From Poriferisodalis sp965237655 (GTDB lineage Bacteria > Actinomycetota > Acidimicrobiia > Acidimicrobiales > Poriferisodalaceae), in the NCBI RefSeq assembly GCF_965237655.1, contig NZ_CBDEGB010000001.1, forward strand, positions 1,178,001 to 1,242,000: DNA of 64,000 nucleotides, read 5' to 3'. Both the position numbers and the translations under genes were made by a program. Every line of letters starts with the position of its first letter. Position 1 is the first letter of the stretch. The notes below the pieces were generated by a model, which did not search any database, had not been told where the DNA came from, and saw only the letters and a program-made list of their open reading frames with translations. This document shows, one piece after another, positions 25,275 to 33,174 of this stretch.

Positions 25275-26663
25275 ATGCCCCCCACCTTTGCCCAGCTGGG
25301 CGCCCCTGACTTCATCGTCAGCGCCCTCGCTCAACGTGGCATCAGCCAGCCGTTCGCCATCCAGGCGGCCACCGTGGCCGATGCCCTGGCCGGACGCGAT
25401 GTCTGCGGCCGAGCGCCAACCGGATCCGGCAAGACGCTGGCGTTCGGGATTCCGCTCGTAGCCAGCGTCGGCAGCGCCCAGCCACACAAGCCCCGAGCAC
25501 TCGTGCTCGCGCCGACCCGTGAACTCGCCGACCAGATCATGACCGAGCTGCGCACCTTTGCAGGCAAGCGCCGGGTCAGCGTCGCCTATGGCGGCGTGGG
25601 CTATGGCGCCCAGATCGGGTCCCTGCGTCGCGGGGTCGACATTCTCGTGGCGTGCCCAGGTCGCCTCGAAGACCTCATCGAACAGGGCCAAGTCGACCTG
25701 TCCGCTGTTGACAAGGTCGTCATCGATGAGGCCGACCGCATGGCCGACATGGGATTCATCCCGGCCGTGCGGCGCTTGCTCGACCAGACCGCCGCAAAAC
25801 GCCAGACCATGCTGTTCTCGGCCACGCTCGACGGCGATGTGGCAACACTGACACGCGACTACCAGCGCGATCCCGTGCGTCACGAGGTCGGTGACGAGAC
25901 CCCCGACGTCAGCGCTGCCGACCACGTGTTTTGGAGCGTGGCCAGGACTGACCGCACCGACATCTGCGCGGAAGCAATCGACGCCGCAGGATCGACGGTC
26001 GTGTTCTGTCGAACCCGGCATGGCTGCGATCGTGTGGCCCGGCAGCTGGATCGCCGAGGGATCCGCACTGCGGCACTTCACGGCGGACGCAGCCAGAGCC
26101 AGCGCACCAGGGCGCTGGCCGAGTTTGCCGCCGGCAAGGTCCAGGCGCTGGTCGCGACTGACGTTGCTGCGCGCGGCATCCATGTCGAAGGTGTCGGCGC
26201 TGTCGTTCACTACGACGTCGCGGCCGACCACAAGACCTACCTTCACCGATCGGGCCGGACTGCCCGGGCCGGTCTGGGTGGCGTGGTGGTCTCGTTGGTT
26301 CAGCCCGAGCAGGTCAAAGAACTCAAGTCCATGCAGCGCAAGATGGGCCTGGAGCAGCCCATCACCGAAGTCGACGTGGCTGCAATCCGGTCAGCCAGCC
26401 CACGCAAGGTCAGCGCCAACGGCGCCGGATTCGCCAGCAATTCAGGCCCGAAGGGCTCGAAGACCCACAAGGCCAACGCCGTATCAGGTCAGCCCCGCTC
26501 TGAGACCCGCAAGGCGAGTGCCGACGCGGATTGGCACCACAAGGGCTCGCAGACCCGGCGTCGCACGCTTGAGCGCCCGGCGGCCAAGCATCAATCCCGG
26601 CACCGTCGAAGCAACAACAACCGTTCTAGGTCCAAGGGTCACCAGCGCTCGCCGCAGCGCTGA
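25275..26663 (+). CDS. DEAD-box RNA helicase
   Basis: A 462-residue ATP-dependent RNA helicase. The motifs are in order: Q motif (TFAQLGAPDFIVSALAQRGI), motif I APTGSGKT, Ia PTRELADQI, II DEAD, III SAT, IV VVFCRT, V DVAARGI, VI HRSGRTARAG. After the core there is a basic, disordered C-terminal tail of about 100 residues rich in Lys, Arg, Ser and His that would hold RNA. The start ATG 25275 has AGGAG in place. The adjacent cold-shock protein suggests a role in cold adaptation, ribosome assembly or mRNA decay (CsdA/RhlE-like). Confidence 0.95.
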   Translation: MPPTFAQLGAPDFIVSALAQRGISQPFAIQAATVADALAGRDVCGRAPTGSGKTLAFGIPLVASVGSAQPHKPRALVLAPTRELADQIMTELRTFAGKRRVSVAYGGVGYGAQIGSLRRGVDILVACPGRLEDLIEQGQVDLSAVDKVVIDEADRMADMGFIPAVRRLLDQTAAKRQTMLFSATLDGDVATLTRDYQRDPVRHEVGDETPDVSAADHVFWSVARTDRTDICAEAIDAAGSTVVFCRTRHGCDRVARQLDRRGIRTAALHGGRSQSQRTRALAEFAAGKVQALVATDVAARGIHVEGVGAVVHYDVAADHKTYLHRSGRTARAGLGGVVVSLVQPEQVKELKSMQRKMGLEQPITEVDVAAIRSASPRKVSANGAGFASNSGPKGSKTHKANAVSGQPRSETRKASADADWHHKGSQTRRRTLERPAAKHQSRHRRSNNNRSRSKGHQRSPQR

Positions 26664-26669
26664 GCACGA

Positions 26670-27005
26670 TCAAGCGTCTGGGTCGACTTGCGGCTCATTC
26701 AGGGATTCAAGACTGGTCGGCGCAAGGTTCGAGGCGAACTTGGACATGTTGTCGCCCAGGGCGCTGATGAGCTGCTCCACGAATTGCGGCGACATGTTGA
26801 CGCGCTGCACGACAACGCCTCGCCGGGGTGACTGCTTGCCGCTGAAGTCCAGCCGGATGAAGTCAAGCGTGAACTCATACGGCGAATGGCGAACCACGGC
26901 GAAGTTGGACCACACGCCAGCCTCGAGCTCGCTCTCGCCTGCCGTTGATCGACGAGACAGAGGATGTCTCTTCCCTGTAGACCATGCGGGCTGGTCATGC
27001 CGCAT
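26670..27005 (-). CDS. DUF3467-like protein, truncated-looking copy
   Basis: A 111-codon frame whose last 75 residues are nearly identical to the protein at 28968-29294 (GVWSNFAVVRHSPYEFTLDF onward). The family consensus near E-L-E-x-G-V is intact, but the N-terminal part differs completely from the second copy and looks like random coding of other DNA, so the original 5' end was probably replaced when the sequence was duplicated. A start inside the frame is possible. The protein family's function is unknown. It lies tail to tail with the helicase gene. Confidence 0.6.
   Translation of the reverse strand: MRHDQPAWSTGKRHPLSRRSTAGESELEAGVWSNFAVVRHSPYEFTLDFIRLDFSGKQSPRRGVVVQRVNMSPQFVEQLISALGDNMSKFASNLAPTSLESLNEPQVDPDA
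26697..26918. repeat. Direct repeat, copy 1 (222 bp)
   Basis: 222 bases that recur in the same orientation at 28995-29216 with 7 differences by hand alignment (about 97% identity). The copies cover the 3' two-thirds of the DUF3467 gene and bracket about 2.1 kb that includes the XRE/HigB-like genes. Nearly all differences are silent. Confidence 0.9.
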
Positions 27006-27045
27006 GAGGCCTCAATGTGGCTCCGTCAGCGTTACGCTCCTGAGT

Positions 27046-27372
27046 GTGGCTTCAAACGTGGCGGGAGCAAAGCGTTACTTTGCCCGGCAGAGCGAGAACT
27101 CTGAGTACCGGGCCGAGTACGCGCGGGCAAAGGCTGAGATCGATTTCATCGACAGCGTCGTGCGCGAGATCGAAAGCCGTCGGAGTCACCTCGGACTGAG
27201 CGAAGCAGAGCTTGCACAACGTGCGGGCGTGCCAGCACGGTCGGTACGTGGGCTGCTGGTGGCACGCCGCAGTGCGCTTCGTCTCCGGACCGTCGCTGCG
27301 GTGGCCGCAGCGTTAGGCATCGCTGTGCGCGTCGATCATGAGACCAATGCGCACGTCGTGGCAGTCAGCTAG
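27046..27372 (+). CDS. XRE-family helix-turn-helix protein (antitoxin-like)
   Basis: A 108-residue protein. Its middle, LGLSEAELAQRAGVPARSVRGLLVARRSALRLRTVAAVAAALGI (residues about 53-96), is a lambda-repressor-type helix-turn-helix. The N-terminal helix SEYRAEYARAKAEIDFIDSVVREIESRR resembles HigA-like antitoxins. GTG 27046 is the preferred start; ATG 27004 in the same frame is possible. Its stop overlaps by 8 bases the stop of the leftward HigB-like toxin gene, so the two converge instead of forming the usual operon. Confidence 0.75.
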   Translation: MASNVAGAKRYFARQSENSEYRAEYARAKAEIDFIDSVVREIESRRSHLGLSEAELAQRAGVPARSVRGLLVARRSALRLRTVAAVAAALGIAVRVDHETNAHVVAVS

Positions 27373-27796
27373 CGACGCATCGGTCTTTCGAAAACTCATC
27401 GCGATAGCTGCGAATACGTCGATATTCTCTCGGATGCGCGCCGGTGCGTAGTCGTTTGGAGAAGCCGCCGAGGCAGACGATCGATGGCCCACCGAGCCCG
27501 TCGCCGCGGCGGTCGAGCAGACAGAACAGTCGATGGTTCTGCCCATCGGCCCGAATGCGGACTTCATGCAACCCAGACATCTGACCGTGCATCGCATGCC
27601 AGTACCCGCCTCCGCTGAAGTTGGGGGGTGGCGCAGCGGCAACCGCGTTCAGGACGGCTTCGAATCTCGCACGTGTGTTGATGCTGAGCGAATCCAAGAA
27701 ATCCTGCGAGGGCACGGCACCGGACCTATCCGCTGTTTCATCGGCGCGTTGGAAGAAGTGGATGTTCCACTCGTCCGCCTCCGATGACTCAGCCAT
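27365..27796 (-). CDS. HigB/Gp49-like toxin-fold protein
   Basis: A 143-residue protein of the RelE/ParE toxin superfamily, Gp49-like branch. The diagnostic part is HGQMSGLHEVRIRADGQNHRLFCLLDRRG (about residues 69-97), then IVCLGGFSKRLRTGAHPREYRRIRSYRDEF, the core strands and the C-terminal helix with basic catalytic-type residues. It is longer than typical HigB at the N-terminus. It follows the 27803-28621 gene by 6 bases in the same direction, so these two form an operon, and it converges with the XRE gene. Toxicity is inferred from the family only. Confidence 0.75.
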   Translation of the reverse strand: MAESSEADEWNIHFFQRADETADRSGAVPSQDFLDSLSINTRARFEAVLNAVAAAPPPNFSGGGYWHAMHGQMSGLHEVRIRADGQNHRLFCLLDRRGDGLGGPSIVCLGGFSKRLRTGAHPREYRRIRSYRDEFSKDRCVAS

Positions 27797-27802
27797 TGGG
27801 CT

Positions 27803-28621
27803 CTACTCCTCACCAGAGTCCGAGGCAGGGGCGGGGTCGCGGCCGCCACGGAGGTGCGTCACCAGCGATTCGATCGCCGTTACTGCTTCCGCCAGCGGGG
27901 CAAACGACGACGATGGCAGCGCCTCTGAGACGCGGATCGTCAATTGCACTGAACCGGGATCGAGTGACCAGGTTTGATGGAGCGCGACTGCCTCGTCGTG
28001 GCCAACGGGAGCGATCAAATCCTGTGCTCCGCTGCTGGGCTCTTCAGAAGAGGCCCCAGCCGTGACTGCGGGCCTTTCTTCTCGCTCCCACAGAACAATG
28101 TTGCCGTCGTCGCGCTCGCCGAGACGAGCTGCTACGACACCCTCTGCAAAGCACTGGGCAAAACGGTCGGCCACATGATCGCCGACGTTAAGCGTGTGGA
28201 TTGCGAGGTTTCCGAGAATCTCCAGAGCCATCGGCTCACCCTTAGCGACTTGCGTATACATCTGCTCAAATGTGGCGCAATGCAGGAACGACTCTCGAAT
28301 AGCGGCGTCTGCATCGTCCGTCGAAGTCGGCCGTGTAATCCGTAGCGCCAGAGTGGTCAATTCAAGTTCTTCACCTCGTCCAGCTACAAGACCGAACTCC
28401 CGGAGGTCGGCGAGCTTCTGTCGGAAAGCGCCGCTGTTCGGACTTGAGTGGCCAAGCAGAGACGACATCGAGCCCGGGCTGTGGTGGCGTCCTGCCTTGT
28501 GTACTTGCCGGAGGGCCTGAGTTGCCTCCGGCACGGTCATGCGCGGAAAGGCGGCGCCCCTGGGGGAGCGGGAGGACTTCGGTCCCGACTCCGGCTGTGG
28601 TTCGTCTGTAAGTTGGGTCAT
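27803..28621 (-). CDS. Unknown protein with possible N-terminal winged helix
   Basis: A 272-residue protein that I do not recognise. The stretch MTVPEATQALRQVHKAGRHH then NSGAFRQKLADLREFGLVAGRGEELELTTLALRI (about residues 28-94) looks like a winged-helix or transcription-regulator domain. After that comes a mixed helical part and an Ala/Ser/Glu-rich C-terminus. It starts at ATG 28621 behind AGAGGAG and sits directly upstream of the HigB-like gene (6-base gap). It could be a regulator or an antitoxin for that toxin. Confidence 0.7.
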   Translation of the reverse strand: MTQLTDEPQPESGPKSSRSPRGAAFPRMTVPEATQALRQVHKAGRHHSPGSMSSLLGHSSPNSGAFRQKLADLREFGLVAGRGEELELTTLALRITRPTSTDDADAAIRESFLHCATFEQMYTQVAKGEPMALEILGNLAIHTLNVGDHVADRFAQCFAEGVVAARLGERDDGNIVLWEREERPAVTAGASSEEPSSGAQDLIAPVGHDEAVALHQTWSLDPGSVQLTIRVSEALPSSSFAPLAEAVTAIESLVTHLRGGRDPAPASDSGEE

Positions 28622-28967
28622 CCCCTGTTCTCCTCTGCGGTTGTTAGCGTAGTTTACAGTTGATAATACGATCGTCGCAATACATACGATAGCAGTATAT
28701 TACTCGGGCTCGTTGCCATCGATCATACTGTTCATCAGTCCTGCCTCAGTGGATGTCTCGATAGGGAACGGAGCCCGATCGTCTCCAAGCCGGGAAGCAG
28801 TGGTCGGCATCCCGGTGGCGTCGAGGCGCGACGGCTGACCTGCAGACATTGTCCAAGAATTGGCTGGGGATATCTGAGCAGCGCCCTGTCAACAGTGACG
28901 GGCTGTACTTCGTACCGATTGGCTCGAAATTGGCGCTCTCCAAATCCTAGGGATGAGGGGCCTAAAT
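28622..28967. promoter_or_regulatory. AT-rich promoter region of the island
   Basis: 346 bases with no supported gene. Near 28640-28710 the DNA is AT-rich. On the minus strand TTGCGA, 18 bases, TAAACT could be the promoter of the 28621 gene, and ATCGTAT occurs twice with about 17 bases between starts, suggesting an operator. The rest, to 28967, shows nothing recognisable and lies before the 3' end of the second DUF3467 gene. Confidence 0.45.
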
Positions 28968-29294
28968 CTACGGTTCCATTTCCTCATCATCAGGATTCAG
29001 GGATTCAAGACTGGTCGGCGCAAGGTTCGAGGCGAACTTGGACATATTGTCGCTCAGGGCGCTGATGAGCTGCTCCACGAATTGCGGCGACATGTTGACG
29101 CGCTGCACGACGACGCCTCGCCGGGGTGACTGCTTGCCGCTGAAGTCCAGCCGGATGAAGTCGAGCGTGAACTCATACGGCGAGTGGCGTACTACGGCGA
29201 AGTTGGACCACACGCCGCCTTCAAGCTCTGGTGGGAGGCGAATCTGCAGCTTCGTGCCGTCGGGTAGCGATTCGTGCGGGTTGCTCTCGGCCAT
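28968..29294 (-). CDS. DUF3467-family protein (complete copy)
   Basis: A 108-residue protein with the family consensus from LPPELEGGVWSNFAVVRHSPYEFTLDFIRLD to QRVNMSPQFVEQLISALSDNMSKF. It has a 25-residue polar N-terminus and acidic C-terminus, full family length, so it is taken as the original copy. The function is unknown; the family is small, single-domain and common in actinobacteria. It is 67 bases before the ABC permease genes, which run the same way, but operon membership is not certain. Confidence 0.75.
   Translation of the reverse strand: MAESNPHESLPDGTKLQIRLPPELEGGVWSNFAVVRHSPYEFTLDFIRLDFSGKQSPRRGVVVQRVNMSPQFVEQLISALSDNMSKFASNLAPTSLESLNPDDEEMEP
28995..29216. repeat. Direct repeat, copy 2 (222 bp)
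   Basis: Second copy of the 222-base repeat at 26697-26918, same orientation, about 97% identical. Start-to-start distance is 2298 bases. Homologous recombination between the copies would excise the XRE, HigB-like and unknown genes as a circle and leave a single DUF3467 gene. Confidence 0.9.
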
Positions 29295-29361
29295 CGGCGA
29301 AGACGCTAGCCCGCCCCTGTCACGCGGCCGGCGGCGGCATCTGCGGCGTTCAGCGGCGCTG

Positions 29362-30318
29362 TCAGCGTTCCTCGCGTCGGTAGGGGAGCGTCAGGGCGGC
29401 GGGTGCTGGGCTCGGTCGATGCCGGGCCCGGAAGCTGATGGCGATGAGGACCATGACAGTCAGCAGGAACGGCAGGATGCCGAGCAGCGCCGGCGAGATC
29501 GTGTTGACCTCGAGGCCGAAGAGGCTCAGGTCGAACGTCTGGACACGGGGCTGCAGCGCAAGCGTGAATCCGAATAACAGCGAGCCAGCGGCAAGCCGCC
29601 CGGGCCGCCACGCCCCGAAGATGACCAGTGCCACTGCGATCCAGCCGCGGCCGGCGATGAGGCCCTCGGTCCAGCCGGCGGCCATGTACAGCGACAAGAA
29701 GGCGCCGGCAGCGCCGGCGAAGGCACCGCCGATCAGCACAGCTCCGGAACGCAGCAGTGTCACCGAGTGGCCCACCGAGTCCGTCGTCGAGGCAGATTCC
29801 CCGACCGCACGCAGTGCGAGGCCGAGCCGGGTTCGATTCAGCACGAACCAGACCACGATGCCCAGAAGACCCGCGAGGTAGACAACCGGCGGCTGGTCGA
29901 AAAGGATCGGACCGACCCAGCGGATGTCGGCAAGTCCGGCGATGCCCAGATCGGTGAACACGGCATCGGCACGTTCGCGTACTGCGTCCTGTCCGATGAA
30001 GGCGGCGAATCCCAATCCGCCGATGGTGATCGCCAAGCCTGACACCACCTGGCCGGCGCCCATCACCACGCTCACCACAGCGTGTACTCCTGCGACCGCC
30101 ATGCCGACGAGCGCAGCGAATGCGAAGCCGATCCAGGGACGGCCGGTGGCGAGCGCCATCATGAATCCGCTCACGGCCCCCATCGCCATCATTCCCTCGA
30201 CACCGAGGTTCAGCACGCCGGATCGTTCGGCGATGAGCTCGCCCAGCCCGGCCAAGTACACGAGCGTGGCGAACTGCACGGTCGCCACGAGCAGTCCGAT
30301 GATGGCTGCCTCAGACAC
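29362..30318 (-). CDS. ABC transporter permease (BMP/nucleoside-type), second subunit
   Basis: A 318-residue inner-membrane permease of the branched-chain/ribose-like class used with BMP-type binding proteins. About eight hydrophobic segments are visible, with the conserved SGVLNLGVEGMMAMGA turn near the N-terminus. GTG 30318 overlaps the stop of the first permease and has GGGAG upstream, so it is preferred to ATG 30363. It works with the 30311-31498 permease as a heterodimer in the import complex. The final residues are basic and cytoplasmic. Confidence 0.9.
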   Translation of the reverse strand: MSEAAIIGLLVATVQFATLVYLAGLGELIAERSGVLNLGVEGMMAMGAVSGFMMALATGRPWIGFAFAALVGMAVAGVHAVVSVVMGAGQVVSGLAITIGGLGFAAFIGQDAVRERADAVFTDLGIAGLADIRWVGPILFDQPPVVYLAGLLGIVVWFVLNRTRLGLALRAVGESASTTDSVGHSVTLLRSGAVLIGGAFAGAAGAFLSLYMAAGWTEGLIAGRGWIAVALVIFGAWRPGRLAAGSLLFGFTLALQPRVQTFDLSLFGLEVNTISPALLGILPFLLTVMVLIAISFRARHRPSPAPAALTLPYRREER

Positions 30319-31498
30319 CCGCAGCTCCCGGAGTGGCGGCGCCGTCTGGTTGTGGGGCTGCATCTGTGGGGTAGCCGACGGGTCGCACCCATCGGACGCG
30401 GTAGTTGAGCAGCACCGCGGCCACCAAGGCACCGATGAGGATCATGGCCTGCAGGATCGTGGCGATCGAGCTTGTCACGCCAAGCGTCTGGATGGACTGG
30501 CCGCCCACCTGCACCGCGCCGAACACGAACGCCACCGCCGCCACGCCCGATGGCCGCATCAGCGCGAGCGCCGCCACGATGATCCCGGCGAAGCCGTAGC
30601 CGTTCGACAAGCCGGGATCGAGTCGCGTCGCAGTTCCGGTCAGCTCGATGGCGCCGGCGAGGCCAGCCAGTCCGCCCGACAGCAGCAGGGCAGTCAGCAC
30701 CTTGCGTTGCAGCGAGATGCCGGCATAGCGAGCTGTGGCCGGCGACGATCCCGCCATGCGCAGCTCGTATCCCCACGCTGTGCGCGAGACGGCCAGCCAG
30801 AAGGCCACCAGCAGCGCGACGGCGAGCACTGCGCCAATGTGTGCGCGGCCGAACAGTCCCGGCAGCGACGCATGGTCGGGCAGGGGCTCGATCAACGCAA
30901 AGCCTTGCGACTCGGGATCCTTCCACGGACCGGTCTCGAGCCATTCCACGATCCGGATCGAGACCTCGACGAGCATCAGCGTCGTGATGATCTCGCTGAC
31001 ACCCAGGTATGCACGCGCGAGCGCCGGCCCCAGCATGAGGATGACGCCGCCTACCGCGCCGGCGATCAGCATCGAGATGATGAGGAGGGGACCCGGCAAG
31101 TCGCCCGCCGACATGGCGAAACCTGCTGCGACCGTCGCGCCCGCCATTATCTGACCTTCGGCGCCGATGTTCCACAGTCCCATCGATCCCGCAACGGCAA
31201 TCGCAAGACCGGCCAGCGCAAGCGGTGTCGCTCGCAGCAACGTCCGTGAGATCGAATTGATGCCGCCAAGCGACGAATCGATCATCCGGCCGTACACCTC
31301 GGCCGGGTTGTTGCCCGCGGCGAGCAGCAGGAGCGCTCCCGCGATCAGAGCCGCTGCAATTCCGATCACGAAGGCGAAGGCCTGGGCCGCAGGCACTACG
31401 TCTGAACGTCGCTGCAGCACGGGCCGCACCAGGCCGCGATGCCAGCGAGCTCGCCCGCGCGAGACGGTGTGCAGCGGGGCGTGCGTCGGGTCGCTCAT
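30311..31498 (-). CDS. ABC transporter permease (BMP/nucleoside-type), first subunit
   Basis: A 395-residue permease with about nine to ten membrane segments. The block GLWNIGAEGQIMAGATVAA is the family signature that matches the paired subunit. The N-terminal 35 residues are basic and cytoplasmic. Its start overlaps the stop of the ATPase gene in the ATGA manner, and its stop overlaps the next permease start, so all three are translated in step. The transported compound is probably a nucleoside, nucleobase or related nitrogen compound. Confidence 0.9.
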   Translation of the reverse strand: MSDPTHAPLHTVSRGRARWHRGLVRPVLQRRSDVVPAAQAFAFVIGIAAALIAGALLLLAAGNNPAEVYGRMIDSSLGGINSISRTLLRATPLALAGLAIAVAGSMGLWNIGAEGQIMAGATVAAGFAMSAGDLPGPLLIISMLIAGAVGGVILMLGPALARAYLGVSEIITTLMLVEVSIRIVEWLETGPWKDPESQGFALIEPLPDHASLPGLFGRAHIGAVLAVALLVAFWLAVSRTAWGYELRMAGSSPATARYAGISLQRKVLTALLLSGGLAGLAGAIELTGTATRLDPGLSNGYGFAGIIVAALALMRPSGVAAVAFVFGAVQVGGQSIQTLGVTSSIATILQAMILIGALVAAVLLNYRVRWVRPVGYPTDAAPQPDGAATPGAAGV

Positions 31499-33048
31499 GT
31501 GCCGCCGCCTCCGCCTCCGGCCATCGCGGCGCCTACCTCGGCTCTCGAGGATGTCGTCGGATCCAGACGGGCCGCGATGCGTCCCTCGTACATCACGATC
31601 AGCCGGTCTGACAGCGCGAGCAGCTCGTCAAGGTCTTCAGAGATCAGCAGAACTCCAACGCCGGCGCTGCGCTGCGCGACGATGTGTTCCTGGATGGCGG
31701 CGATGCCCGCCACGTCAAGACCACGGGTGGGCTGGGCTGCCACGAGCACTCTGGGCTCTCCAGTCAGCTCGCGGCCGAGCAGCAGGCGTTGAAGGTTGCC
31801 CCCTGACAGGGCGCTCACATCTGAGTGCAAACGTCCGACCTGCACGCCGAATCTCTCGACGAGGCTTTTGCAGAAGTCCTCGCAGCGCCGCAGGTCCAGC
31901 ATGACCCCGCGGCGCATGGCCCGGTACGAACGCACGACGGCGTTGTCGACGACGGACATATGGGGGGCGAGACCGACGCCGAGGCGATCCTCGGGCACGT
32001 AGGCCAGCCCGCCGCGAGAACGCGCTCTCGGCGAAGCACCGGTGATGTCGGCGCCCAACAAGCGGACACTTCCAGAGGTGACGGGACGCAATCCGGCGAT
32101 GGCCTCGGCCAGCTCCTTCTGACCGTTTCCCGAGACGCCGGCGACACCCACGATCTCGCCGGCGTGTAGGTAGAGGTCGACCGAGTGCAGTGCGGGAAAC
32201 CCCCGGTCGCTCAATGCCGCGATGCCGTCCAACGCGAGCACGACGTCACCGCTCGGCTGTCCCGCGGGACGCTGAACTTCGGCTGCGGCTTCTCCGACCA
32301 TCATCTGGGCCAAGTCCGATCGCTCGACTCCGGTGAGGCTGCCCGGCTGCGCAACGGTGAGTCCACCGCGTAGCACGGTGGCTTCGTCACACACCGTCAG
32401 CACCTCGTCGAGCTTGTGACTGATGTAGATCACTGAGCGGCCGCGGTCAGCCATGGCACGCAGCGTGAGACCCAAGTCGGCAGCCTCGGCAGGTGTGAGC
32501 ACCGCCGTCGGTTCGTCCAGCACCAGCACGTCTGCGTCGCGCCAGAGTGCCTTCAGGATTTCCACGCGTTGCCGTTCGCCGACCGAGAGCTGCCACACAG
32601 GCCGGGTGGGATCGGCGTCGAGCGAGTAGGTCGCTGCCAGGTGAGCGACGCGTTCGGTGATCTGGGTCATGTTCAGGTATCGCGGTGCCGAGCCGAGCAC
32701 GACGTTTTCCGCGACCGTGAGCGTGGGCACCAAGCGAAACTCCTGGTGGACCATTCCGATTCCCGCGGCAATTGCATCGGCGGGCGAGTGGAACTGCTGT
32801 TGGGTGCCGTGAACCCAGATTTCGCCTCCGTCGGGCAGGTACACCCCGCCGAGCACGTTGACGAGCGAGGTCTTGCCGGCGCCGTTCTCTCCGAGCAGCG
32901 CGTGGATGGTGCCCGCCCGCACGGCGAGGTTGGCGCCATCGCAGGCAACCACTCCGGGGAATTCCTTGCGGATGCCGCGCAGGTCGACGGCCATCGGGGC
33001 AGCGTCGCCGCTGCCGGCGCGGGGCTCTGAGAGATCTTGAACGTTCAC
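31495..33048 (-). CDS. ABC transporter ATPase with two nucleotide-binding domains
   Basis: A 517-residue duplicated ATPase of the sugar/nucleoside importer type. The first domain has Walker A GENGAGKTSL, signature LSVGERQRVEI and Walker B VLVLDEPTAVL. The second has GVSGNGQKEL in place of a full Walker A, signature ALSGGNLQRLLLGREL and the block VLVAAQPTRGLDV; the degenerate second site is usual for this family. It couples ATP hydrolysis to the two permeases encoded next. The start overlaps nothing; a 126-base gap with a hairpin separates it from the binding protein gene. Confidence 0.93.
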   Translation of the reverse strand: MNVQDLSEPRAGSGDAAPMAVDLRGIRKEFPGVVACDGANLAVRAGTIHALLGENGAGKTSLVNVLGGVYLPDGGEIWVHGTQQQFHSPADAIAAGIGMVHQEFRLVPTLTVAENVVLGSAPRYLNMTQITERVAHLAATYSLDADPTRPVWQLSVGERQRVEILKALWRDADVLVLDEPTAVLTPAEAADLGLTLRAMADRGRSVIYISHKLDEVLTVCDEATVLRGGLTVAQPGSLTGVERSDLAQMMVGEAAAEVQRPAGQPSGDVVLALDGIAALSDRGFPALHSVDLYLHAGEIVGVAGVSGNGQKELAEAIAGLRPVTSGSVRLLGADITGASPRARSRGGLAYVPEDRLGVGLAPHMSVVDNAVVRSYRAMRRGVMLDLRRCEDFCKSLVERFGVQVGRLHSDVSALSGGNLQRLLLGRELTGEPRVLVAAQPTRGLDVAGIAAIQEHIVAQRSAGVGVLLISEDLDELLALSDRLIVMYEGRIAARLDPTTSSRAEVGAAMAGGGGGGT

Positions 33049-33110
33049 GCCGTACCGGTGTCAGAAGCCCGCGGCCTGCTGCTGCAGCGGCGCGCGGCAC
33101 CGCCGCCGGT

Positions 33111-33128
33111 TCCGAGGGACATCTCGGA
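33111..33128. promoter_or_regulatory. Intergenic hairpin between binding protein and ATPase genes
   Basis: TCCGAG, loop GGACAT, CTCGGA: a 6-base-pair perfect stem, about 60 bases downstream of the binding-protein stop at 33175 as read leftward. Hairpins here commonly protect the upstream message so that more binding protein is made than membrane subunits. Confidence 0.4.
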
Positions 33129-33174
33129 GTCCCCCAGATCCAACGGCGGTGCTACTGCGATTCGATCAGTCGGA

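Noticed and set aside
25891..27372. 493-codon frame ending in the XRE gene
   Set aside because: Its first 380 codons are out of frame with the helicase gene and are meaningless; only the last part, from GTG 27046, is real.
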